From: CAYXSX01 sp964493095 | Lineage (GTDB): Bacteria > Pseudomonadota > Alphaproteobacteria > Micavibrionales > Micavibrionaceae | DNA: 15,772 nt | Assembly (NCBI GenBank): GCA_964493095.1 | Contig: CAZBNG010000049.1 | Span: forward strand, 1-15,772 | Direction of reading: 5' to 3' | Part shown: one piece after another, positions 7,542 through 14,270 of the stretch | How the letters are laid out: every line of letters starts with the position of its first letter | Numbering within the stretch: the first letter of the stretch is position 1 | The notes under the pieces: generated by a model | Database searches by the model: none | The model's input: the letters and a program-made list of their open reading frames with translations, nothing else | Told to the model about the DNA's origin: nothing | Translations under genes and position numbers: made by a program

Positions 7542-9143
7542 TTAAGCGTTTACCGCCTGCTTGCGCGGTTTTTCATGGACGTCACTGTCGTTTGTGAAAG
7601 CCTGCGTAAACCATTGTGAATTTTCGCCTAGCGGCAACTTTTCAATATCTTCCGTACCGAAAAGCGACAGAAGCATCTGTATCAGTCCCGTATATTTGTT
7701 GCCCGTACCGCGGCGTGTGTCATAAATAATGCGGTCTTCGTAGCCGGATATCCACAGCGCTTCAGGGTTGCGTTTTGCGATTACGAGGTCGCCCTGTGTT
7801 TCCGCTTCATGCGGGGAGCGGTGAGATTTGAAGAAGATTAATCCATCGCCCAGAAGCTCGTTAAGCATCTTGGTTACGCCAGCAGGCAGTGTTTTTGACA
7901 GTTCCGCCGGAATCTGGAGCGGATCGATCACGCTCATGATTTCCATCTTGCCCCATTCCGTAGACATGGCAAAGCGTGAACGCACCGTGTCGGAAAGGCC
8001 TTTCATCGCTTCGTTATGAATTTTCCAGCCTGTTTCGACGGGAAGGGAAAATGCCTTGTGCCCCTGAATATCACGGCCTTGGAAAATGTACTTCGGCTTG
8101 ATACCCATGCGCCGCGCCTCTTCATGCAGAATACGAATATCCTCGGCGGTTTCATTGACTTTGGAAATGACGGGCGTTTGATTTTCTATGCTGACGAAAG
8201 ACAGGCCGAGCATGCGCTCTACGGCGCGGCGACTTGTTTCCATCCATTTGAATCCTGAGCCGTCCGGATTTGGGATGTAATTGCCATCCTTGTCACGCTC
8301 CAGAAACTCGTCGGGATGTGTCAGGTGAGACACGAAATTGACGTGCATGTTGGGGAATTTTTCATGAATGATTTTCAGCGTTTCCACAAGCGCATCATCA
8401 AAACGTTCGGGGCGGAAAGCCCATTCCTTTGAACCTATGCGCAGTGTGTGGACGCCCGCCTGGCCAGCTGCGAACATGAAACGGTAGAGCAGAGCGTTGG
8501 TCAGAACCATCGGGTCGCCGCCGGAAAGCAGGACTTCGCGGATCGGGAAGCGGCGCTCTCCGGTTTTAGGATCAATGTTCCCGTTTTGCTTCAGTTTGTT
8601 GTTGTATTTTAAAATGTAATCGCGCAATTCCTCCGGGCGCACGCCTGTTTTTCCCGTATCTTTGTTAAACAGGTCAAGGCGGTAGCAATAGCGGCAGTGT
8701 GCGGAGCAAACCGGTGACGCATAACCCAGCACGATTTCATCATATTTATGCAAAAGCTTGCCGTATGTGTCGGCTTCCTGCGGCGTGAAATTCATTTGAT
8801 TGGAAGGGTCTTTTGCGCCTTCGAGGCTGTATGTCTCGTTCAGGCGAGGCAGGATCAGGGCGGCGATTGCCGTGCTTGGCGGCATGGCCGGCACAAGGAT
8901 GTTGCCTTCAAGGTCCTTGAGTTCCTCGCCCATGATCAGGGCCTGATAATGCGGGTTGGTACCGAACATCATACGTTTGTCTACACCGGCATCCTGCATT
9001 TTCTGATATTCTTCTGTGCCGTGAATTCTCATAAGGAGATCGGCCACGCGCTGATGTGTGAAACGGCCGCGCAACGGGCGGACGGGTTTCATGTTTGATT
9101 TGGGCACGCGGGGATCTGTCTTGATGCGGTCGCCTTCTAGCAT
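7542..9143 (-). CDS. Lysine 2,3-aminomutase-family radical SAM protein
   Basis: A 533-residue protein. The radical-SAM cluster CSAHCRYCYR gives Cys146, Cys150 and Cys153 in the CX3CX2C spacing used by the KamA family. SAM-binding SGGDP follows at 208-212. The C-terminal half tracks lysine 2,3-aminomutase: NQTPVISKVN (321-330), GIKPKYIFQ (347-355), and a Gly-Lys (Lys399 in STEWGKMEIM) where the PLP-binding lysine is expected. KamA itself moves the alpha-amino group of lysine to C3 using SAM, a 4Fe-4S cluster and PLP. Here the regions that carry the substrate-binding aspartates in KamA differ, and the protein is longer than KamA, so the substrate is probably not lysine. AAGGA precedes the ATG by eight bases. 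It is transcribed alone, divergently from the NDUFS4-like gene. Confidence 0.88.
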   Translation of the reverse strand: MLEGDRIKTDPRVPKSNMKPVRPLRGRFTHQRVADLLMRIHGTEEYQKMQDAGVDKRMMFGTNPHYQALIMGEELKDLEGNILVPAMPPSTAIAALILPRLNETYSLEGAKDPSNQMNFTPQEADTYGKLLHKYDEIVLGYASPVCSAHCRYCYRLDLFNKDTGKTGVRPEELRDYILKYNNKLKQNGNIDPKTGERRFPIREVLLSGGDPMVLTNALLYRFMFAAGQAGVHTLRIGSKEWAFRPERFDDALVETLKIIHEKFPNMHVNFVSHLTHPDEFLERDKDGNYIPNPDGSGFKWMETSRRAVERMLGLSFVSIENQTPVISKVNETAEDIRILHEEARRMGIKPKYIFQGRDIQGHKAFSLPVETGWKIHNEAMKGLSDTVRSRFAMSTEWGKMEIMSVIDPLQIPAELSKTLPAGVTKMLNELLGDGLIFFKSHRSPHEAETQGDLVIAKRNPEALWISGYEDRIIYDTRRGTGNKYTGLIQMLLSLFGTEDIEKLPLGENSQWFTQAFTNDSDVHEKPRKQAVNA

Positions 9144-9207
9144 GGTGTTTTCCTTTTTTGTTTTTGGTCTGTGGCCTTTTATCGGCGTTACTCAGCAACA
9201 AGGGCTC

Positions 9208-9237
9208 ATCATGAAGGGGAGAGGCAGTAATTGTCAA
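9208..9237 (-). promoter_or_regulatory. Possible promoter for the radical-SAM gene
   Basis: On the minus strand a perfect TTGACA (9232-9237) is followed after 18 bases by CATGAT (9208-9213), four of six matches to TATAAT. It leaves a leader of about 60 bases before the ATG at 9143. Confidence 0.45.
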
Positions 9238-9286
9238 TAAAATTTATTAGTGAATGCGTGTTTGTTTATTATAAAGTGAGCTTATT

Positions 9287-9324
9287 TTCTTCGCAGTCGC
9301 AATAATTGCTGCATATGCGAAGAA
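9287..9324. repeat. Nested inverted repeat in the divergent intergenic region
   Basis: The 307 bases between the radical-SAM and NDUFS4-like genes contain no gene I can support and are AT-rich. Near the middle, TTCTTCGCA (9287-9295) is the exact complement of TGCGAAGAA (9316-9324). Inside lies a second dyad, GCAAT-A-ATTGC (9299-9309). No T run directly follows, so an operator or an RNA hairpin is likelier than a terminator. Confidence 0.7.
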
Positions 9325-9401
9325 GTATTACTTAGTTTTTTATTTGGAGGCGTGTAAGGTGTTGTAGAGTACTTGTTAAAATGTTTTGTAATTTAATAGT
9401 T

Positions 9402-9430
9402 TTGAATTACTGTAGAAACTGGATTTATAC
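9402..9430 (+). promoter_or_regulatory. Probable promoter for the NDUFS4-like gene
   Basis: TTGAAT (9402-9407), a 17-base spacer and TTATAC (9425-9430) lie 20 bases before the ATG. A GGAG ribosome binding site sits in the short leader that remains. Confidence 0.5.
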
Positions 9431-9450
9431 AGTCTGGAGCCATAAAAAAT

Positions 9451-9753
9451 ATGAAAGTAAAAATATACAAACCCGGCAAAAGCGCTATGCAGTCAGGTCT
9501 GGCCAATACCCATAGCTGGATTTTGGAGTATGAAACCGAATCCGGCCGTGTTCCGGAGCCCCTAATGGGCTGGGTTTCTTCTGAAGATACCCTGAATCAG
9601 GTACGTTTGAAATTTTCTACGTCCGAAGACGCCGTGGCGTTTGCAAATGAAAAAGGGTGGGAGTATACAGTTCTGGCTCCGCGTGAGCCTAAGCACAAAC
9701 CGCGTAACTATGGTGATAATTTTCGCTATATTCCTGTCGAAGAGGGGCGCTGA
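9451..9753 (+). CDS. NDUFS4-like accessory protein of respiratory complex I
   Basis: A complete 100-residue protein that is essentially one ETC complex I conserved-region domain (pfam04800 type). Recognisable stretches are KIYKPGKSAMQSG at the start, WILEYE, MGWVSSEDTLNQVRLKF, AVAFANEKGWEYTV and the ending KPRNYGDNFRYIP. In mitochondria and Alphaproteobacteria this 18-kDa-type subunit binds the peripheral arm of NADH:ubiquinone oxidoreductase near the N-module and stabilises it. Alphaproteobacterial forms are this short because they lack the mitochondrial presequence. It is away from any nuo operon in view, as is common for accessory subunits. tRNA-Arg follows 15 bp downstream. The assignment supports the alphaproteobacterial origin of the window. 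Confidence 0.9.
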   Translation: MKVKIYKPGKSAMQSGLANTHSWILEYETESGRVPEPLMGWVSSEDTLNQVRLKFSTSEDAVAFANEKGWEYTVLAPREPKHKPRNYGDNFRYIPVEEGR

Positions 9754-9768
9754 GTGTTTTTTTGTCGC

Positions 9769-9845
<77 letters not shown>

Positions 9846-9854
9846 TTTTACACT

Positions 9855-10730
9855 CTATTTGATTTTGTGCCTGACCACCGGATTTTTCAGTTTTTCATCG
9901 CCCCATTCCGTCCATGAACCATCGTAAACGGCGATATCATCTTTTCGTCCTGTGTGGTGCAGCGCCAGGGCGGTCATGCAGGCGGTAACGCCACTGCCGC
10001 AGGTGTTGATGACGCGGCCTTCGCGGATGCCGGAGCCTTGCAACAGCTTTTCAATTTCCGTTTTTGATTTTAACTTTCCGGCGGCATCCACAAGCTCGCT
10101 GGAAGGCAGGTTATAACTTCCCGGTATATGGCCGCTGGCAAGACCGGCGCGGGGTTCAGCGGCTTCCCCTTCAAAACGCGCGGCGGCGCGCGCGTCGAGT
10201 ATGGAGCAGGAGCCGCTTTCGCAGGCCGCCTTAACCTCGTTCATATCGCAAACCAGATCGGAGCGGAAGGAAGCGCGGAACACTGCCGGTTTTGGTTTTT
10301 CTGGCGCATTCGTATTAAGCGGCAGTCCGGCCGCTTTCCATGCGGGCAGGCCACCGTTCAGGACGCAAACCTTGTCATGGCCGAAAACCCGGAACATCCA
10401 CCACGCGCGCGCGGGACCTAAAACCATGCCGTGCTGGGCATAGGCAACGACAAGGTCGTTGTTGGAGATGCCTAAAGCCGTAACGGCACACTCAAATTCC
10501 TCAGGCGCAGGCAGCATATGAGGGAGTTCTGTGTTATGGTCGGCGATTTCATCGATATCGAACAAAACGGCACTATCGATGCGTTCCTTCTGAAACTGCG
10601 CCCGTACGTCATGGCCGGAACCGGGCATAACGAAAGTGGCATCAATAAGTTTAACAGGAGCGCCGCTCTCCAGTAGCGCCTGCAACTCCTCCGGCTCAAT
10701 AACGCCTTCTTTTATAAAAGAATCGAACAT
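9855..10730 (-). CDS. sseA: 3-mercaptopyruvate sulfurtransferase-like tandem rhodanese
   Basis: A 291-residue cytoplasmic protein with two rhodanese domains. The inactive N-terminal one (about 10-140) contains KLIDATFVMP, VVAYAQHGMVLGPARAWWMFR and LNGGLPAWKAAGLPL. The catalytic C-terminal one (about 160-285) contains SILDARAAARFEGE, HIPGSYNLP and the active-site loop CGSGVTA with Cys244. CGSGVTA is the loop of 3-mercaptopyruvate sulfurtransferases, whereas thiosulfate-specific rhodaneses carry CRKGVT. Length fits the family (about 280-290). The enzyme moves sulfur from mercaptopyruvate to thiols or cyanide. The AAGGA upstream of the ATG at 10730 is rather far (about 14 bases). The gene converges on tRNA-Arg and diverges from the TerC gene. 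Confidence 0.87.
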   Translation of the reverse strand: MFDSFIKEGVIEPEELQALLESGAPVKLIDATFVMPGSGHDVRAQFQKERIDSAVLFDIDEIADHNTELPHMLPAPEEFECAVTALGISNNDLVVAYAQHGMVLGPARAWWMFRVFGHDKVCVLNGGLPAWKAAGLPLNTNAPEKPKPAVFRASFRSDLVCDMNEVKAACESGSCSILDARAAARFEGEAAEPRAGLASGHIPGSYNLPSSELVDAAGKLKSKTEIEKLLQGSGIREGRVINTCGSGVTACMTALALHHTGRKDDIAVYDGSWTEWGDEKLKNPVVRHKIK

Positions 10731-10832
10731 GTGATTGCTTGATGTCCTTTTTTAAAATGCAAGAAATTTATTATTGCGCAAGCCCGGATCAAAAACCAGA
10801 GCCGCGTGTTAATATTAAATGATTTTTTGGTG

Positions 10833-10845
10833 ACCCCTGGGGGGT
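10833..10845 (+). promoter_or_regulatory. Small hairpin covering the TerC ribosome binding site
   Basis: ACCCC (10833-10837) and GGGGT (10841-10845) can form a 5-bp stem with a TGG loop that hides the G-rich Shine-Dalgarno sequence seven or more bases before the ATG at 10852. The stem is short, and regulation is only inferred. Confidence 0.35.
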
Positions 10846-10851
10846 GAAATC

Positions 10852-11577
10852 ATGGATTTATTGGCTGATTATCATGTTTTGCTGGCGAGTTTTCTGACGC
10901 TTGCGTCCCTGGAAATCGTTCTGGGTATCGACAATATCGTTTTTATCGCCATTGTCGTTGGGCATTTACACAAGGCACAGCGCCAAAGGGCCAGAGTTAT
11001 CGGTCTTACTCTTGCTATGGCGCTGCGCATTATCATGCTTTTCGGGATTGTCTGGATTATCGGACTAAGGGAACCTTGGCTGCACGTATTAGAGTTTGAA
11101 TTTTCCGGCAAAGATTTGATGATGCTGGCGGGTGGGTTGTTCCTGCTGTACAAGGCCACAAACGGTATTCATGAAGAAATAACGGATGAGGAAAAAGGCG
11201 AGCTTAAAACGTTCAAAGGCGGTTTTGTCTCGACGGTTGGCCAAATTATCGTGATAGACCTGATTTTTTCTTTTGATTCCGTGATTACGGCAGTTGGGTT
11301 GACGGACCATATATATGTGATTATCGCCGCCATGGGCGTGGCGATGCTTATTATGCTGGCAGCTTCGGGGTATATATCTGATTTCATAGACAGGCATGCC
11401 ACCCTTAAGATGCTGGCTTTGTCTTTCATTATGATGATTGGCGTTTTCCTGGTTGCTGAAGGTTTAGGGTTTCACGTTCCCAAAGGGTATATTTATTTCG
11501 CCATGGCGTTCTCTCTGGGTGTCGAAGTTCTTAACATGACCGTAAGAAAGAAACGCTCCCGTGTAACAAAAAACTGA
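10852..11577 (+). CDS. TerC-family integral membrane protein
   Basis: A 241-residue inner-membrane protein with about seven hydrophobic helices. Family markers are the acidic intramembrane motifs SLEIVLGIDNIVF (19-31, Asp27) and IDLIFSFDSVITAVGL, plus the hydrophilic loop ITDEEKGELKTF between them. TerC relatives (Alx, MntY/YkoY, YgdQ and similar) are linked to export or handling of Mn2+ and other metals and to tellurite resistance; loading of exoenzymes with Mn2+ has also been described. The substrate here is not shown. No yybP-ykoY riboswitch is recognisable in the 121-base leader. The gene ends 48 bases before msrB, and the candidate SigF-type promoter of msrB overlaps its last codons. Confidence 0.88.
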   Translation: MDLLADYHVLLASFLTLASLEIVLGIDNIVFIAIVVGHLHKAQRQRARVIGLTLAMALRIIMLFGIVWIIGLREPWLHVLEFEFSGKDLMMLAGGLFLLYKATNGIHEEITDEEKGELKTFKGGFVSTVGQIIVIDLIFSFDSVITAVGLTDHIYVIIAAMGVAMLIMLAASGYISDFIDRHATLKMLALSFIMMIGVFLVAEGLGFHVPKGYIYFAMAFSLGVEVLNMTVRKKRSRVTKN

Positions 11578-11588
11578 TCCCGTGCGAA
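11563..11588 (+). promoter_or_regulatory. Candidate SigF/ECF16-type promoter for msrB
   Basis: GTAACA (11563-11568), a spacer of exactly 16 bases, then CGAA (11585-11588). I recall the Caulobacter SigF consensus as GTAACC-N16-CGAA, so 9 of 10 fixed positions match. It lies 37 bases before the msrB ATG. The cognate sigma factor would be the one at 6323-6886. Confidence 0.5.
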
Positions 11589-11625
11589 TATGGTGGTAAG
11601 AGATAAGTAAAACGGGAGTGCTATC

Positions 11626-12153
11626 ATGTTAAAAACCGTTGTTTTTTCAATCATTGTGCTGGTGCTAACCCTGGGAGTCGCAGGGTGGATGTTGACCGGC
11701 AACGCGCAGGAGAATGAGATGACAAAAGACCTGACCCCTATGCAAAAATATGTAACCCAGCACGGCGGTACGGAAAGGCCGTTCGAAAACGAATACTGGG
11801 ATAATAAGGAAGAGGGCATTTATGTCGACGTTATTTCCGGCGAGCCGCTTTTTTCCTCAACGGATAAGTTTGATTCCGGCACCGGGTGGCCGAGCTTTAC
11901 TCGCCCGATTGAGGAGAATTTTGTGAAGGAAAAGCAGGATATGGGGTTCGGCATGGTGCGCACGGAAGTGAAATCGACCAAAAGCGACGCGCATCTCGGG
12001 CATGTGTTCCCGGACGGGCCGAAAGATAAAGGCGGGCTGAGATATTGTATTAACTCTGCCGCTCTTCGCTTTGTTCCCAAGGCCGATCTTGAAAAAGAAG
12101 GCTACGAGAAGTATCTTGTCTTGTTTGAAAACAAGGCAGGGGACAAAAAATAA
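11626..12153 (+). CDS. msrB: Exported peptide-methionine (R)-S-oxide reductase, MsrB type
   Basis: A 175-residue protein. Residues ~4-24 form a signal or membrane anchor, so the enzyme should act in the periplasm. The MsrB domain (about 36-168) shows LTPMQKYVTQHGGTERPF, LFSSTDKFDSGTGWPSF, DAHLGHVFPDGP and RYCINSAALRF with catalytic Cys141. It reduces methionine-R-sulfoxide in proteins. Cys141 is the only cysteine: the four zinc-binding cysteines of E. coli MsrB are replaced (Asp68, Ser71, Ser117, Ser120), and the usual resolving Cys is Thr86. GGGAG lies eight bases before the ATG. The stop overlaps the next start (TAATG), so the thioredoxin-like protein is translationally coupled. Confidence 0.92.
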   Translation: MLKTVVFSIIVLVLTLGVAGWMLTGNAQENEMTKDLTPMQKYVTQHGGTERPFENEYWDNKEEGIYVDVISGEPLFSSTDKFDSGTGWPSFTRPIEENFVKEKQDMGFGMVRTEVKSTKSDAHLGHVFPDGPKDKGGLRYCINSAALRFVPKADLEKEGYEKYLVLFENKAGDKK

Positions 12154-12569
12154 TGACACGTCGCATTTTTCTTCTTTTTCCGGCGGTGTTAATGCTGGCT
12201 TTTATGCCGCTTTCACAAGCGCGTGCCGCGGAATTGGCCAAGCCGGACTGGATCGCCGTTTATTTTTATGCCGACTGGTGTCCTAAATGTAAGGTGTTGT
12301 CACCGAAGTTTCAGGAAGCCAGGAAACAGGGCGGGCTTGATGATAAAAACATCCTTTTTGTAAAGCTGGATCTTACGGATAAAACGCGTATTCATCAGTC
12401 CGTTATGCTGGCGCAGACCCTGGGGATAGGGGATTACCTCAAGGCGCAGGGTAGCGCTACCGGGTATGTGGCGATACTGGACGCCAAGACCGGACAGGAG
12501 AAGCTGCGCTTTAACAGCAGCGCTTCGGTTCAGGATATCATTGATACCGCGTCCTCGCTTAGAGGGTAG
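12153..12569 (+). CDS. Exported thioredoxin-like protein with CPKC active site
   Basis: A 138-residue protein with a signal peptide (hydrophobic stretch ~5-20, likely cleavage after ARA near 25) and a thioredoxin fold. Beta strand and active site are IAVYFYADWCPKCKVLSP (Cys43, Cys46), followed by NILFVKLDLTD and a GYVAILDAKTGQEKLRF strand. The classic cis-Pro before the GYVAI strand is not evident, since the sequence there is GSATG. WCPKC differs from thioredoxin WCGPC; disulfide or sulfenate reduction in the periplasm is the most likely role. It overlaps msrB by one base (TAATG). Its reducing source would have to be a DsbD/CcdA-type protein, which is not in the window. Confidence 0.85.
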   Translation: MTRRIFLLFPAVLMLAFMPLSQARAAELAKPDWIAVYFYADWCPKCKVLSPKFQEARKQGGLDDKNILFVKLDLTDKTRIHQSVMLAQTLGIGDYLKAQGSATGYVAILDAKTGQEKLRFNSSASVQDIIDTASSLRG

Positions 12570-12575
12570 GCGCAT

Positions 12576-13024
12576 TTATTTTCTGGAAATAGTATTTAGT
12601 AGGGTATCGTCCGGGGCGGCCATTTCAAATCCGTCAAAGGAAAAGGCCGGAGCAACGATGCAGCTTACAAGCGTCCATTCGCCATTGCTCGCTGCGCTTT
12701 GCCAATAGCTAGGCGGAATAATAATGTGAGGCTTTTCGCCAACAATAATGTCACTTCCAAGTATCTGTTTTTCAAGCTGACTTTTATCTGGTGAAAGGCG
12801 TAAAGTTAGCGGCGCTCCGGCGGCGTAATGCCAGATTTCTGTCGCGTCGATCCGGTGCCACGCTGAAGTCTCGCCCGCTTTAAGCAGGAAATAGATGCAC
12901 GATACGGCTTCCCGTTCTCCGTCGATAAGAGAGGAACTTCGGAAGGTTTCAACTAATGTCCGCCTTCCGGATGCGGCTGCATCTTTAAGTGTTCTATAAG
13001 AGAGTCTGGGTTTGTAATGTTCAT
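12576..13024 (-). pseudogene. DUF985 cupin gene broken by one frameshift
   Basis: From ATG 13024 the first 23 codons read as a normal DUF985 start (SLIEHLKMQPHPEGGH) and then reach TAG at 12953-12955. The rest of the domain continues intact in another frame from about 12952 to TAA at 12576: LVETFRSSSLIDGEREAV, AGETSAWHRIDATEIWHY, GAPLTLRL, PHIIIPPSYWQSA, WTLVSCIVAPAFSF and FEMAAPDDTLL. That frame has no ATG, GTG or TTG of its own upstream. One missing base in CATTAGTTG would repair it (for example His-Tyr-Val-Glu). DUF985 proteins are small cupins of unknown function. With no other damage visible, this is either a very recent pseudogene or a sequencing/assembly error. It converges on the thioredoxin-like gene with a 6-base gap. 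Confidence 0.85.
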
Positions 13025-13065
13025 GGCGCCGGCCTCGTTGTGAAGAAAAAAGATCTCAGTGTAAT

Positions 13066-13120
13066 TGATTTACTGCAAACTAATTATTATCAGGACACGG
13101 CTGTACATTACAGTAAATCA
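13066..13120. repeat. 10-bp inverted repeat between the M42 peptidase and DUF985 genes
   Basis: TGATTTACTG (13066-13075) is the exact complement of CAGTAAATCA (13111-13120), with 35 bases between. It lies in the 136-base gap downstream of the peptidase and upstream of the DUF985 start (both minus strand). There is no T run, so an operator or an mRNA-end stem is possible. Confidence 0.6.
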
Positions 13121-13160
13121 TGTTTTGCGAAGGGGATGCGTGCTTAATCACATGCTTACG

Positions 13161-14270
13161 CTATTCTTCTACCTGTTGGGGCAGACCGTCGAGGGGGGCC
13201 AGTTTATCCTTGTCACGGGGAATCTCTGTTTTACTGAGCATGTAGTCGCAAATAAGCCGCGTGAGGGAATTCAGCGAATCTATATGTGTACGTTCGTAGC
13301 CATGCGAGGCGTCCAGACCAAAGCAGATCAGCGCTGTGCGGATATCATTTCCTGCGGAAAGCGCGGATGTGGCGTCAGATTTATAATGTTTGAAAATATC
13401 GCGGACGTAGGGAATGTTACCTTTCTCACACAGGCGTATCAATTTGTGTGTCAGGTGATAATCATATATCCCTCCCTGATCGCGCATGGCGATAATAACG
13501 GTGTTTTCCTTCGAATTTTGTCCAGGAGCAACGGTAGCATTATCAATTGCAACCATTGAGGACACATCACCGTGAAGAACGGAAGAAGCGCCGGTGCCTT
13601 CTTCTTCGGAAATCGTAAACAGTGGATGGCAGTCTACAGGCAATTTTGCTTTTGAATCGACGATGGCTTTTATGGCCGCCAGCTGGCAGGCTACGCCGGC
13701 CTTGTTGTCCAGATGACGTGATTTGATAAAGCCGCTGTCTGTGATCTCAGGGTTGGTATCAACGGCAATGTAGTCCCCAACATTAAATCCCAGCTTTTCG
13801 AGATCAGCTTTGTTATAAGCTTTTTCATCGACCCGAACCTCAAGATTTTCCCAGGAGACTGGCTGCGTATCAACTTCTTCGTTATAGACATGTCCGGATG
13901 CTTTTAGTGGCAAAATCGTGCCGCGGTATTTCTTGTGATCCGTAAAAATCGTGACGCGGGCTCCTTCGGCAAAACGCGCCGACCACGTTCCTATCATGAC
14001 AAGTTCAAGCCTTCCGTTATCTTTGAGCTTTCGTACCATGGCACCCAGCGTATCCAGATGTGTCACAATTGCACGGTCGGGAGATTGCTGTTTTCCTTCC
14101 AGCGTTGCGCGGATTGCGCCACGGCGGGTAAGTTCAAAAGTCACACCAAGCCGCTCCAGCTCTTTGCAGACGAAGTAGACGATCTGGTCCGTAAAGCCTG
14201 TCGGGCTTGGTATTTCAAGCAGTTTTAAAAGGATATCCTGTATGTACTGCGTATCTATTTTTATAGTCAT
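13161..14270 (-). CDS. M42-family peptidase of the NAGGN osmoprotectant system
   Basis: A 369-residue cytoplasmic metallopeptidase-like protein. The M42 metal and catalytic residues are present: THLDTLG (His71, Asp73), RHLDNKAG (Asp188), SEEEGTG (Glu222/Glu223), AIDNAT (Asp243) and SHGYERTHIDS (His323). This aminopeptidase/deblocking family takes small peptides. Its position, with the start overlapping the stop of the N-acetylglutaminylglutamine synthetase by 4 bases (ATGA), matches the TIGR03106-type hydrolase found with NAGGN biosynthesis genes. A role in hydrolysing or recycling the dipeptide osmolyte, or a precursor, is inferred from linkage. The C-terminus (EIPRDKDKLAPLDGLPQQ) adds a short tail after the last metal ligand. 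Confidence 0.88.
   Translation of the reverse strand: MTIKIDTQYIQDILLKLLEIPSPTGFTDQIVYFVCKELERLGVTFELTRRGAIRATLEGKQQSPDRAIVTHLDTLGAMVRKLKDNGRLELVMIGTWSARFAEGARVTIFTDHKKYRGTILPLKASGHVYNEEVDTQPVSWENLEVRVDEKAYNKADLEKLGFNVGDYIAVDTNPEITDSGFIKSRHLDNKAGVACQLAAIKAIVDSKAKLPVDCHPLFTISEEEGTGASSVLHGDVSSMVAIDNATVAPGQNSKENTVIIAMRDQGGIYDYHLTHKLIRLCEKGNIPYVRDIFKHYKSDATSALSAGNDIRTALICFGLDASHGYERTHIDSLNSLTRLICDYMLSKTEIPRDKDKLAPLDGLPQQVEE

Noticed and set aside
7526..7554. Bidirectional terminator between nrsF and the radical-SAM gene
   Set aside because: There is an eight-base T run but no GC-rich stem in front of it on either strand.
10731..10851. yybP-ykoY manganese riboswitch before the TerC gene
   Set aside because: The leader is only about 120 bases, and I could not find the conserved aptamer loops; only a small hairpin is present.
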